36,774 bases of DNA from Pegethrix bostrychoides GSE-TBD4-15B. Its GTDB lineage: Bacteria > Cyanobacteriota > Cyanobacteriia > Elainellales > Elainellaceae. Shown here piece after piece: positions 1-6,856 of this stretch. The position numbers and the translations under genes are program-made. Numbering within the stretch: the first letter of the stretch is position 1; the number at the start of each line of letters is the position of its first letter. Below the pieces are notes generated by a model, which was not told the origin of the DNA, made no database searches, and saw only the letters and a list, made by a program, of their open reading frames with translations. Where the stretch lies: the NCBI GenBank assembly GCA_019359155.1, contig JAHHHV010000029.1:1-36774 (forward strand), read 5' to 3'.

Positions 1-88
1 GAAGCTATCGGGAGCGCAGTGGAAGCAAGAGAATGTGGCTCAAGTGCTCAAGCAACGATGCGCTTATCTCAATCTAGCCATTTCCTGA
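1..88 (+). pseudogene. C-terminal tail of a transposase-like protein (partial at window edge)
   Basis: An open frame enters from the left edge and stops at 86-88. It reads ...LSGAQWKQENVAQVLKQ and then RCAYLNLAIS. The pattern LSGA-x-W ... NV-x-Q-x-L ... RCAYLN resembles the C-terminal tail of some cyanobacterial transposases; I associate it tentatively with the ISKra4 type. This is a match from memory on 28 residues. Only the tail is visible, so I cannot tell whether the gene is intact to the left. The truncated sensor-like gene that follows fits the idea of an element boundary here. Confidence 0.35.
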
Positions 89-102
89 GTATTTATACTC
101 AT
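88..102. repeat. 15-bp sequence AGTATTTATACTCAT, copy 1
   Basis: The string AGTATTTATACTCAT occurs here and, identical over 15 bp, at 17835-17849. Here it lies inside a perfect inverted repeat, GAGTAT-TT-ATACTC (87-100). It sits directly after the transposase-like stop codon and just before the 110 start. It could be an operator, an element terminus or a preferred target; the sequence does not decide. Confidence 0.5.
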
Positions 103-109
103 TGCCTTA

Positions 110-733
110 ATGAGATGCTCCCTCGAAGACCTTCCACTAGGCGAAAGTTTTCATAACATTCCAGACAGGATGAAAGCAGATGTTCCGGTATTAGTTAAGG
201 CAGGAATTGCTCCATCTGTCACCAAACAGCTTCTAGAACAACTGGACGTTAAGGATCCTGTCAGCACTGAACAGAATGTCCGATATGATCCGTTAGGGGT
301 TGAGATTAAACTGAATGTTGATGACAAAATGTTCAAAGTCAGGCCTGTTACAGAAGGCAGGAAGCCTATAATTCCTGGTGATCCAGCAATTTGGATATGG
401 GAACTGACTCCCCTTAAATGCGGAAAGGCTCTAATTACTATTCAGGCATTTGTTGAATTGAAAGTGCCTGGCATTGATGACTCTTATAGAAAGGACACAA
501 TTGTCTTTTCAGAGGAACGGGAAGTTCAGATTAATCTTGGCTACACTGTGTCCCAAGCAGTTTCTAACTACTGGAAGGAAATTAGTACGTTTTTGTTTGG
601 ATCTGGTTCCATTGCTGCTGGCTTCAAGTTTTGGATTGATCGAAAATCACAGCAAGAAAAAACATCTGAAAAGGGCCAGGATGTAGTAGGTTTTGCTAGA
701 TCCCTACCTGGAAACAAAAAAAATAATAAATAG
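110..733 (+). CDS. Truncated sensor-domain protein with a C-terminal membrane segment
   Basis: The 207-residue product looks like the C-terminal part of larger cyanobacterial proteins in which a beta-rich domain follows an effector or TIR/CHAT-type module. The features seen are a beta-rich block (about residues 57-140) with the pattern W-x-WELTPLKCGKA-x-x-x-I-x-A, then a hydrophobic segment (about 160-176, TFLFGSGSIAAGFKFW) and a basic tail. That this domain sits in signalling or defence proteins is recalled family knowledge; the role here is unknown. No effector domain precedes it, and an in-frame stop lies at 86-88, so the gene has probably lost its front end. The ATG at 110 is simply the first available start, and Met21 (nt 170) is an alternative. 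No clear ribosome binding site is seen. Confidence 0.55.
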   Translation: MRCSLEDLPLGESFHNIPDRMKADVPVLVKAGIAPSVTKQLLEQLDVKDPVSTEQNVRYDPLGVEIKLNVDDKMFKVRPVTEGRKPIIPGDPAIWIWELTPLKCGKALITIQAFVELKVPGIDDSYRKDTIVFSEEREVQINLGYTVSQAVSNYWKEISTFLFGSGSIAAGFKFWIDRKSQQEKTSEKGQDVVGFARSLPGNKKNNK

Positions 734-767
734 TAAAGCTACACGCTTGACTCACAGTTCCCCGATC

Positions 768-839
768 TCCGGCAGTGTTAGTTGTAGGAATTGACAGAGC
801 CGCCGTGAGGAGTATCAGATCGCTTAAGAAGAGTTTCAT
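768..839 (-). pseudogene. 5' remnant of a second Excalibur-type gene (signal peptide only)
   Basis: Read on the minus strand from the ATG at 839, the frame begins MKLFLSDLILLTAALSIP. This closely parallels the first residues of the intact Excalibur gene at 1443-1673 (MKLFLGGLLLIASALAIP). Similarity ends after about 24 codons, and the frame then runs into unrelated sequence that is antisense to the gene at 110-733. I read this as the signal-peptide end of a duplicated gene whose body was replaced. It belongs to the same duplicated block as the small membrane gene at 904-1113. Confidence 0.5.
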
Positions 840-903
840 CTATTGCTCCGTAGAATCCTGTGGCAGAGTGCCCAGTGCGGGGAACCTAGAACAAGGAATT
901 TGG

Positions 904-1113
904 GTGACATGCGATAACTCTGCGATCGAAAGAGTTTTGGGTTGCCGCCTGATACTGAGTGCGTTTCTGCCAGTCTGGCTATTTGTGATCACCCCTCGCA
1001 TCTCCCCCAAAGTGTCCTGCGTGATTCAGAATCCTGACGACGAATTGGTAAAGACATGGGGCAAAACCTGTCTCAATAATGAGCGGGTTGTGATGACGGT
1101 ACGGGCAGACTGA
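904..1113 (+). CDS. Small membrane or secreted protein, copy 1 (paralogue of 1752-1961)
   Basis: Starting from the GTG at 904, the product has 69 residues and aligns without gaps to the 69-residue product of 1752-1961; I count 34 identical positions. The shared core includes AFLP-x-W, IxPR, CVI-x-NPD-x-ELVK-x-W and CLNNER. It has an N-terminal hydrophobic stretch (about residues 11-29) and two conserved cysteines (39 and 56), which suggests an exported or anchored small protein. The ATG used by the other copy is absent, so translation depends on the GTG, and no ribosome binding site is seen. The frame is also open further upstream, to 775. It may be a decaying copy. Function unknown. Confidence 0.45.
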   Translation: MTCDNSAIERVLGCRLILSAFLPVWLFVITPRISPKVSCVIQNPDDELVKTWGKTCLNNERVVMTVRAD

Positions 1114-1167
1114 AGCGACCTGCCGAGTAAACCCGCCGATCCTGAGCCAGTTGCTTGGGTGCCGCCT

Positions 1168-1216
1168 CTCTCATCTCAAGACAGTAAGACTCACAGCAAG
1201 TTAGCCTGTAGTCATA
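1168..1216 (+). repeat. 49-bp repeat, copy A
   Basis: This 49-bp stretch matches 6857-6905 at 45 of 49 positions, in the same orientation. It ends 16 bp before the ATG at 1233. The other copy lies upstream of a remnant whose first residues resemble the 1233 product, so the repeat is probably the 5' regulatory and leader region of that gene family, copied together with it. On the minus strand it also contains a possible -10 box (TATGAC here, TATGAT in copy B), so a divergent promoter is also possible. Confidence 0.6.
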
Positions 1217-1232
1217 CCTGTTGCGTGTGGCA

Positions 1233-1436
1233 ATGACTTCTCTTGATCCGACTGGACAAGGCTCGACTACGACACTGGGCAAACTGGGTCAGCTCATCCC
1301 GCAACTATCCGAGGGCGATCAGGTGCGGCTGCTGCAATTTGCTGAGGCGATGGTGCAGCAGCGGGCAGGAAAGCGGAGCCAGCGGCGGGGACGGTTGGAC
1401 AAACCGATTGATGAGAGTTGGCGGCTAAATGGCTAG
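1233..1436 (+). CDS. Small protein of the STTTLG family, copy 1
   Basis: The product (67 residues from the ATG at 1233) aligns with the product of 17099-17305: both share STTTLG, then PQLSEGD and a helix (VRLLQFAEAMVQQ against LRVLEFALALLEQ), followed by a basic stretch and a C-terminal W. The layout is that of a small helical protein with a basic tail, perhaps antitoxin-like or DNA-associated, but I do not recognise the family. The ATG was chosen because the paralogue starts with the same ATGACTT context. There is no clear Shine-Dalgarno sequence in front of either copy. A third, degenerate relative may lie at 6944-7036. Confidence 0.6.
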   Translation: MTSLDPTGQGSTTTLGKLGQLIPQLSEGDQVRLLQFAEAMVQQRAGKRSQRRGRLDKPIDESWRLNG

Positions 1437-1442
1437 ATGGCG

Positions 1443-1673
1443 TTACGCTTCGCAGCCCACCCCATCCTTGTCCCCATCAAATCGGTGCGGGTCAGGCTGC
1501 CGGACTGGGAAATTTGTTTGATCAACATCTTTGCAATCCAGGTCAGCACTTCCCACCGGGATGCATAGCGTCGGATAGCTTGGCTCGCAGTTCTCCTGAG
1601 CTGCGGCAGGCTGTGGCGCGGGAATGGCTAGAGCTGAGGCAATGAGTAGCAGTCCGCCCAAGAAAAGTTTCAT
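1443..1673 (-). CDS. Secreted Excalibur calcium-binding domain protein
   Basis: The 76-residue product has a clear signal peptide (about residues 1-25, ending AQPAAAQ-like) and a mature part with two cysteine-containing motifs (CEPSYPTLCIP and DLDCKDV). It ends in the Excalibur signature D-x-D-x-DG-x-GCE (DPHRFDGDKDGVGCEA). In known Excalibur proteins the DxDxDG loop is an EF-hand-like calcium site in extracellular proteins. Here the protein should be exported and disulphide-bonded. It lies on the minus strand, divergent from the small membrane gene at 1752. A copy of this divergent pair, with only the signal peptide left, lies at 768-1113. Confidence 0.85.
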   Translation of the reverse strand: MKLFLGGLLLIASALAIPAPQPAAAQENCEPSYPTLCIPVGSADLDCKDVDQTNFPVRQPDPHRFDGDKDGVGCEA

Positions 1674-1751
1674 CTGTTGCCGTTCCTAAAGTTCTGTGCC
1701 CAGAGTGCCCAGCGCCGGGAAGTCTAGAACAAGAAATTTGGGTGACTTACT

Positions 1752-1961
1752 ATGCCGACGATGACTCCAAGATTGAAAAAGCTTTTGCTTGCCGCTTGTG
1801 TGCTGTGTGCATTCCTGCCGATCTGGACAGGCGTGATCATCCCTCGCGTCTTTCCTAAGATAGCCTGCGTGATTGAAAATCCTGACGGCGAATTGGTGAA
1901 GGCCTGGGGCGAGGGCTGTCTCAATAATGAGCGGGCAGTGACAGTTCTGACGGCTGAATAA
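1752..1961 (+). CDS. Small membrane or secreted protein, copy 2
   Basis: A 69-residue product with a basic start (MPTMTPRLKK), one hydrophobic segment (about residues 11-30) and a short outer part containing CVIENPDGELVKAWG and CLNNERAV. Two cysteines (39 and 56) are conserved with the paralogue at 904-1113. Predicted to be exported or anchored; function unknown. It is divergent from the Excalibur gene at 1673, and the 78-bp gap must hold both promoters. Met4 (nt 1761) is an alternative start. No strong ribosome binding site is seen. Confidence 0.6.
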   Translation: MPTMTPRLKKLLLAACVLCAFLPIWTGVIIPRVFPKIACVIENPDGELVKAWGEGCLNNERAVTVLTAE

Positions 1962-2524
1962 GGGCTGAGCCAGTACCCTATTTCAAGTCTGGATAAGAGC
2001 AGACTCGCCTTGAATTGCTGGATGAGGATTCTGCCCAATAGTCAACAGTCAGGGATTTCAACACCACATTCGTAAGATGGACTTAACACTTGGTGCTGGC
2101 TGGCTGCTGCAAACAACATCAACACCGCATAGATCAAAAGCACTATCTGCCAAATTGGGGTAGCTGACGTTGGGGGTGGTGGAGGTGGGGGAGTGGGTCT
2201 CTATTTGCGTTGAGGTAAACATGAACTCCCCGTTTCCATTGTTGATTGGCATTTCTGTGGATGAAAACTCAATTTCACTATCCTATGGGGGAGGCGAAGA
2301 ATTAAATAGTAACCACAGAGGAATTGCGAAATCCCTGTATTCAGGCTGCTCAACGACATTCCCACTGCCTGAATTACCATAGCCACCCTGATACCAGACA
2401 GGCACAATGCCCCACAGCCACAGCCCAGACTCAGCAAGCGATTGCCCGAAATCAAAGGCACAAATCTGACACCAAACAGCCACCACAAACGGGCATCCTG
2501 ACACTGAACGAACTAGTAAGCAAA
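1962..2524. other. Stretch without a convincing gene
   Basis: Frames on both strands are open in parts here, but none shows a ribosome binding site, a recognisable domain or a paralogue in this window. The plus-strand frame of the next gene stays open upstream to 2324, but its residues there are low in hydrophobic content and do not look like the protein that follows. I see no strong repeat or terminator. Confidence 0.5.
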
Positions 2525-3115
2525 ATGGCTAATCTCAGTGAGCTTCGAGCGGCGGCGGGTGTAGCAGGCGGTAAGCATCCAGCCAGCGACCGTCAAAAGC
2601 AAATCGCATCCCAGACCATACAGCGAGTCAAGCCGTGGCAGAAATCTACTGGTCCATCAACACCAGCAGGCAAGTTTGTTGCTTCGCTGAATGTCAGACC
2701 AAAGCCTGGGCGATTTACTTTGAGCCGTTTGCTCGACTCACGGACAGCGCCAGACTTTGAGGCCGAATGTCGCCGCGTCGATGGACTTATTGAGCGGGTG
2801 CAGTCGAGCTGTGAAGAACTCCGACAGCTCAGTAATGACTATGGCGTGACGGTACGGGCTGAAGTGCAGCTGGTGAAAGAGCGGCGCAAGTTTCCCGACG
2901 GGGCGCAGGTTGTTGCGGTCTATCGCTGCCGTCTGAAGCTAGCCTTTGGGTATTCAGAGATATTGGTGCTGTTGCTGGGACTGCCTGAGCGCAAATGCTT
3001 GGAGCGGGCAGCGCTGTTGCGGCTGGAGTTCGATCGACGGATTCAGGCGATTGCCGGGTTGATTGAGGAGTCTCAGCGGAAAACAATCACCAGCCGTAGT
3101 CTTCATAGTCAGTGA
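2525..3115 (+). CDS. Hypothetical protein with an STGPxTPxGK motif
   Basis: Starting at the ATG at 2525, the product is 196 residues. The N-terminal part (residues 1-60) contains VKPWQKSTGPSTPAGKFVASLN, which matches the STGP-x-TPEGK-x-x-S-x-N motif found in many small uncharacterised bacterial and phage proteins. A helical region follows (about 75-190) with a central beta-like stretch (VTVRAEVQLVKERRKF ... YRCRLKLAFGYSEILVLLLG). I do not know its function. The start was chosen at MANLSELRAA because the upstream extension is compositionally unlike the rest. Its 3' end overlaps the convergent gene at 3087-3269 by 29 bp. Confidence 0.6.
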   Translation: MANLSELRAAAGVAGGKHPASDRQKQIASQTIQRVKPWQKSTGPSTPAGKFVASLNVRPKPGRFTLSRLLDSRTAPDFEAECRRVDGLIERVQSSCEELRQLSNDYGVTVRAEVQLVKERRKFPDGAQVVAVYRCRLKLAFGYSEILVLLLGLPERKCLERAALLRLEFDRRIQAIAGLIEESQRKTITSRSLHSQ

Positions 3116-3269
3116 CCATATCTTCGATCAGCTCTCGCACCCGTTCGCGCCAGCCTGGAATCTGGGGCAGCCGTTCGAGTTGTCCGTCAGGCAGTCTGAG
3201 GCAGAGTGGCCTTGCTCCTAGCTTGGGCGGTCGAACCAACCCTGCCTTCTGAGGGTTCTGCTGCTGCAT
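3087..3269 (-). CDS. Small protein with an RHH-like layout
   Basis: A 60-residue product starting at the ATG at 3269, preceded on the minus strand by AAAAGGGAAAGCC, a reasonable Shine-Dalgarno sequence. After a basic N-terminus comes RPLCLRLPDGQLERL, which could form a beta strand, and then a helix (GWRERVRELIEDMVTDYEDY). The strand-helix layout resembles small ribbon-helix-helix or relaxase-accessory proteins, but no diagnostic motif is present. It is convergent with 2525-3115 and overlaps its last 29 bp. Function not established. Confidence 0.5.
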   Translation of the reverse strand: MQQQNPQKAGLVRPPKLGARPLCLRLPDGQLERLPQIPGWRERVRELIEDMVTDYEDYGW

Positions 3270-3338
3270 GGCTTTCCCTTTTGTGGTACTGCCGCAATTC
3301 TCATAAATCACCGCCTTGTTCAAAGGAAGGCAGCATTA

Positions 3339-3593
3339 TTACAAGCGCTTTTTTTTGTCACCCTGCGGCTGTGCAGGATGACACCAATTCTGTCTTGGCA
3401 GAAACAGCCCAGAATTGGGCTTCCAACGAGTCTGAACTTCTACTTGATTATTTTTCTTCGCTATTTCTGCAACAGATTTACCAATATCAACAATCTGAAT
3501 GTTCTGGTGCGTTGTTTGCGATGGTCTACCAGAAGGCTCTGGAGGCTTATCTTGCCCACGCAGCTTGTCGATAATGTATCTTAATGCTTGCAT
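3339..3593 (-). CDS. Hypothetical small hydrophilic protein
   Basis: The 84-residue minus-strand product begins MQALRYIIDKLRGQDKPPEPSG and continues with a polar region and a C-terminal block containing RWKPNSGLFLPRQNW. Its composition looks more protein-like than the frames on the opposite strand. No ribosome binding site is obvious before the ATG at 3593. No family recognised. It lies 69 bp upstream of the 3087-3269 gene on the same strand and may be co-transcribed with it. Confidence 0.4.
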   Translation of the reverse strand: MQALRYIIDKLRGQDKPPEPSGRPSQTTHQNIQIVDIGKSVAEIAKKNNQVEVQTRWKPNSGLFLPRQNWCHPAQPQGDKKKRL

Positions 3594-3677
3594 AGTGATT
3601 GAGTAATAATAAAGGTCTGCCGACGGTTAGAAAGAGTGGCCGCTACAATATGATACTCAAGTTAAGTTGGAAATTCC

Positions 3678-4706
3678 CTAAGGCATGCCACTTCTTTGCA
3701 CTAAATTTGCAGCCTCATTAAACGCACGCGAATAAGTTGTGTAGGTTAGTCGCTGGATTAGATATAGGCTTGAAATGTCAGCAAAAATATATCCAAGATC
3801 AAGATCTTCATTTTCGTTGAAAAAAGCTGTATTCTGATGATCCAGGCAAAGAAATCCAAAGCTTGCTCTAGAGCCATTAGCCCCAATATTGAAGTGAGAA
3901 CGAAACTCGCTAGATAACCAGTTGTTGCTGTTTAGCAAGGTCATCGGTATGACAAGAGTGGATTTGTAGCAAGTCTCTATGGGCGGTAACTCCTCCAAAT
4001 TGGCTACAGTTACTCGCTTCCAGCACTGCTGCCAATTCCGATCTACAGCGGTGGCAGAATGCCGATATCGAAGCCGTCTTATCAGACCTGGTTCGGAGTA
4101 GATCTGCCTCACAGCATCTTCATAGATTCGAGCGTTTCTATAAGAACCTCTTTTGACCTCGCTCGGAATATTGTTACAAATGTAGTGCGTACCCGTTTCG
4201 TTAATTCGAGTAAATGCAGTATTTGCGCCAACAGAAAAGTCCTCCTCAACAATTGAGAATTTATCTCTTGCCAGCGTAACCATCGTACTTCCTTCAACAG
4301 CTTTAATGCAAGCTCTCAAAGGCTTTCCTAGTGGTGTCTTGTAGGTAAAAAATCTCAATAACCGTTCAAAATTCTCATGTGAGACTCGTCTGAATTCATA
4401 GTCAAGATACCCTGACAAATCGTCAGCTCGATTCTTTAGAATATCTAAGTCTTGTTGAGAAACTAGAGCAGTAGAAGAACCTATTCTGACTAGCTCCTCT
4501 TTCAGTCTCTTGTGACACTCGCTTGCAACAAAAGAGTAGTCAGCAAGCCTTCCCTGGTTATAACAAATGAGTTCTCTAATTGCTTTAAGATTTGCTCTTT
4601 GATGAATTTGCTGTGCACCACCCGGCAAGGAGCGCAAAAAGCGTATCGCAATGTTGTTAAAAAATTGATCCACCACTTCAAGCTGGAACTCACACAATAA
4701 ATTCAT
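3678..4706 (-). CDS. GAF-like-fold conserved protein of unknown function
   Basis: The 342-residue product has an N-terminal helical half (residues 1-150). The C-terminal half, with HYICNNIPSEVKRGSYRNARI, then W-x-x-CW, then YKSTLVIPMTLLN, then FGFLCLDHQNTAFFNENEDLDLGYIFADISSLYLIQRL, matches the rhythm of a GAF-like sensor domain: a core strand followed by a cap helix that ends the fold. I recall similar proteins in diverse bacteria, without a known role, sometimes near defence genes; that is memory, not evidence from this window. No DNA-binding or catalytic domain is seen. Base composition is more AT-rich than in the flanking genes, which suggests separate transfer. It appears monocistronic. 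Confidence 0.6.
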   Translation of the reverse strand: MNLLCEFQLEVVDQFFNNIAIRFLRSLPGGAQQIHQRANLKAIRELICYNQGRLADYSFVASECHKRLKEELVRIGSSTALVSQQDLDILKNRADDLSGYLDYEFRRVSHENFERLLRFFTYKTPLGKPLRACIKAVEGSTMVTLARDKFSIVEEDFSVGANTAFTRINETGTHYICNNIPSEVKRGSYRNARIYEDAVRQIYSEPGLIRRLRYRHSATAVDRNWQQCWKRVTVANLEELPPIETCYKSTLVIPMTLLNSNNWLSSEFRSHFNIGANGSRASFGFLCLDHQNTAFFNENEDLDLGYIFADISSLYLIQRLTYTTYSRAFNEAANLVQRSGMP

Positions 4707-4774
4707 CTATGGTCTATTGGCACACAGATGGACTTAGTATACGACAATGCAGCCGTAGAAAATCTCTCTCGGCA

Positions 4775-5521
4775 TTACATTGTAGAAATCGTCAACGAAG
4801 TAAAACGTTTGGCATTGCGGGGTTTTAGCGATTTTGCTATAGATAAGATATGGATGTTTCCCGCTTGCATGGCTTCGAGTGCCATTTGAGCTGATGCCAG
4901 CTCCTGCTCGTCAGTTGTCTCTGGCTGAGCTACAGGGGCAGGGATAGGGGCGTTGCGGCGGCAATCGATAGGCATGTGCATGCGCCCACCAAACCCAGTA
5001 GAGGCCGATATTAGCAGTCCGGCTGGCTCCAGTCCCATGTGCAGGCGACCAATAGCATCAACCGGCTGGCTCATGCGACGGTCGATCTCTGTGGGGCTGG
5101 CAGCGAGTACAACAGGCCGCTGGCCGGTGACGGTGGCTGCTTCATCGGCGATTTCCTGGCTCAGTCCGATCAGCGCTTTTGCTGCATCGAATAGCTTGGC
5201 TTCGAGCTTCTCAAAGGCTGCGAGTGCCTTGGCCTGCTCTGCCTTGAGTTTTGCGATCGCCGTCTGCCGTTTGGCGAGTTCGGCTTCAAGAGCTGCCAAT
5301 TCTTTGCGCTGGCTGGCAAGCTGCTGCTGGATCTGCGCGACTAGAACCTGATGCTCGGAGGCCGTTGCTGCCTGGGCGAGAGTCGAGCGGACGGTGTTCA
5401 ATGCCGGGTATGCCGTCTCATCGATTTTGTACGGCGGTGGATTCTTCTGAAGTTCTAGCGCCTGCTCGACTTCGGAAATCTGGGACTTTAGCAGGCTGAT
5501 CTGGCTTGGGAGGGTACTCAT
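4775..5521 (-). CDS. Coiled-coil protein of unknown function
   Basis: The product (248 residues from the ATG at 5521) begins MSTLPSQISLLKSQISEVEQ. It has heptad-rich, alanine, lysine, glutamate and glutamine-rich helices across about residues 5-130 (for example LEAELAKRQTAIAKLKAEQ), and then a less regular part with PIPAPVAQPET. A long coiled coil suggests a scaffold or a partner-binding rod; no enzymatic motif is visible. The exact HIP1 octamer GCGATCGC lies inside it at 5253-5260. Upstream on the same strand is the repeat-rich gap 5560-6110, which may regulate it. Confidence 0.55.
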   Translation of the reverse strand: MSTLPSQISLLKSQISEVEQALELQKNPPPYKIDETAYPALNTVRSTLAQAATASEHQVLVAQIQQQLASQRKELAALEAELAKRQTAIAKLKAEQAKALAAFEKLEAKLFDAAKALIGLSQEIADEAATVTGQRPVVLAASPTEIDRRMSQPVDAIGRLHMGLEPAGLLISASTGFGGRMHMPIDCRRNAPIPAPVAQPETTDEQELASAQMALEAMQAGNIHILSIAKSLKPRNAKRFTSLTISTM

Positions 5522-5661
5522 GGCTTTTAGCAAAAACGGTTGCACCGTCAAGATGCCCCATGAGAAAACTGCCCGGAAGAAACGAGCGGCTGAGGTTTAC
5601 CGTGTTTGCTGAAGTCTCTCGCAGGATGCCCCGGCATTGAAGAGTGCAGCAGGGGCTGAAG

Positions 5662-5758
5662 TTGTCCGCTAGATGTCCATTTCTTGTCCGTTTTTGTCCG
5701 GTCGGGTAGCCGCCAGAATGATGTCGCGGGTTGTCGTTTTTTTGTCGCAATCTGTCGC
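5662..5758. repeat. Two sets of four helically phased heptamers (TTGTCCG and TTGTCGC types)
   Basis: Heptamers start at 5662, 5673, 5684 and 5694 (TTGTCCG, ATGTCCA, TTGTCCG, TTGTCCG). Then come 5721, 5731, 5742 and 5752 (ATGTCGC, TTGTCGT, TTGTCGC, CTGTCGC). Spacing within each set is 10-11 bp, so all sites in a set face the same side of the helix. This is the layout of iteron arrays bound cooperatively by replication initiators, or by ribbon-helix-helix partition proteins of the ParR type. The region has no convincing gene. The same TGTCG core recurs in the two hairpins that follow. Confidence 0.65.
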
Positions 5759-5827
5759 AAGCAGCAGTGAAGCTCCGACCGATGCAGTTGGCGCAGGCTT
5801 TACCACGTTCGCATAAACCTCTTGAGC

Positions 5828-5854
5828 CACACTGTCGCAAAACCCGACAGTGTG
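5828..5854. other. Perfect 10-bp hairpin
   Basis: CACACTGTCG (5828-5837) and CGACAGTGTG (5845-5854) are perfect reverse complements around the 7-nt loop CAAAACC. The stem contains the TGTCG core of the upstream heptamers. No T-tract follows on either strand, so a simple terminator is unlikely. It may be a protein-binding palindrome or a cruciform in an origin region. Confidence 0.6.
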
Positions 5855-5893
5855 ACTTTGGCTAAAGTGCCGTACCGTGAGTTTAGGCTAGCC

Positions 5894-5957
5894 CTCAAAA
5901 TTGATGCTGCCTTGACACTTGCGCCTGACCACCCTTTTCTCAAAATTGATGCTGCCT
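5894..5957. repeat. Perfect 19-bp direct repeat
   Basis: CTCAAAATTGATGCTGCCT occurs at 5894-5912 and again, identical, at 5939-5957; the copies start 45 bp apart. The repeats lie between two hairpins whose stems share the TGTCG core. They could be binding sites or the scar of a short duplication. Confidence 0.6.
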
Positions 5958-5959
5958 GA

Positions 5960-5998
5960 AGTTGTCGGAAAAACCCGACAACTCCGATTTGGAATCGG
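5960..5998. other. Two adjacent hairpins
   Basis: AGTTGTCGG (5960-5968) pairs perfectly with CCGACAACT (5975-5983) around AAAAAC. Directly next to it, CCGATT (5984-5989) pairs with AATCGG (5993-5998) around TGG. Neither is followed by a T-tract. The first stem repeats the TGTCG core seen upstream. Confidence 0.55.
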
Positions 5999-6043
5999 GA
6001 CTGTGCTGGGGCTATCGGGATTCCCACAAAATGCAGCCGCTGT

Positions 6044-6071
6044 GCCGTCTATGGGAATCTGTATAGACGGC
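6044..6071. other. Perfect 9-bp hairpin
   Basis: GCCGTCTAT (6044-6052) and ATAGACGGC (6063-6071) form a perfect 9-bp stem with a 10-nt loop. It is the last of a series of four hairpins in the gene-poor stretch 5560-6110. From here to the GTG at 6351 I see no gene or strong repeat. Confidence 0.5.
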
Positions 6072-6350
6072 TGAAGAATGCGCTTCATTTTTCATCAACT
6101 TTGATGGAAAACATTCAGGGCAAGGCTTACGACCATATTGTCCCTGCCCCAAATATGATCGAACTCTGGACGGAGAGATGCTTTTTACGCCGTCGGGTAA
6201 TATGGGCGGTCACCGCGACAGGTCAAAGGCAATCCTCGCTTTCTGTCCAGAGTATAAGTCCAGGCTGTAAATCGGCTCGCTATTTGCAGTACTATCACCC
6301 TCTGCCATCCATCTTAGAATGAGACTCATCATCTTTATCTCAAGAAGCAA

Positions 6351-6668
6351 GTGCTTTATCTGATTGGGTATCGAGAGGCTGGAATCTATCACATCAAAAT
6401 TGGTATTGCGGCTAATCCACTACGGCGATTGAAGCAGCTCCAGACTGGGAACGGGCATCGCCTGAGCGTTCTGAAGGCGATTGACTGCGTTGCGCCGCGA
6501 CGGGTCGAGCTGGGTTTGCATCGGCAGTTCAGTCATTACCGGAAGTCTGGAGAGTGGTTTGAGCTGACGGCTCCAGTGCTGGCTCACCTTGAGCAGGTGA
6601 TGGACAGGCTAGCTGTTGATCAATTGCAGAATGAGCAGCAGCCTAAATCTTTTTACCTCGTCCGGTGA
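6351..6668 (+). CDS. GIY-YIG / Mug113-like small protein
   Basis: The 105-residue product (GTG start at 6351) reads LYLIGYREAGIYHIKIGIA, then NPLRRLKQLQTGNG, then VAPRRVELGLHRQF, then SGEWFEL. This order (a degenerate YLI...IKIGIA strand pair, an R-x-x-x-LQTG turn, E-x-x-LH-x-F, GEWFEL) is that of the T5orf172/Mug113 branch of the GIY-YIG superfamily. That family includes endonuclease-like domains, and many stand-alone copies have no known target. The conserved R and E positions are present. The ribosome binding site is weak. It is the first plus-strand gene before the tail-like cassette and could be an accessory homing-type or modification protein. Confidence 0.75.
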   Translation: MLYLIGYREAGIYHIKIGIAANPLRRLKQLQTGNGHRLSVLKAIDCVAPRRVELGLHRQFSHYRKSGEWFELTAPVLAHLEQVMDRLAVDQLQNEQQPKSFYLVR

Positions 6669-6856
6669 AAAGATGCGCCTTACTGACTGAGGTTTTGCCG
6701 ACTCTTTCGATCGCGCTTGAAACGCAGTGGTGAGTCGGCTTGTTCCCGCTGCAAAAATGGTCGATACCAACTGGCAAGCCTGCACAATGGCATGGTCAGC
6801 GAGATTCTGAATCCCTGCTAATTCCCGCTGCGCTGCCCCTAGACCACCTGCTGCCA

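Noticed and set aside
3206-3574. A 122-residue plus-strand frame opposite 3339-3593.
   Set aside because: It is rich in Ser, Cys and Trp without structure and runs antisense to two better minus-strand candidates.
4728-4889. A plus-strand frame of 53 residues (MDLVYDNAAVENLSRHYIVE ...) antisense to the end of the coiled-coil gene.
   Set aside because: It looks protein-like but has no ribosome binding site and lies opposite a longer gene. It would need the last 35 codons of that gene to be wrong.
5418-5840. A 140-residue minus-strand frame across the phased heptamers.
   Set aside because: It overlaps the start of the coiled-coil gene in another frame and its composition follows the repeats; no start signal is seen.
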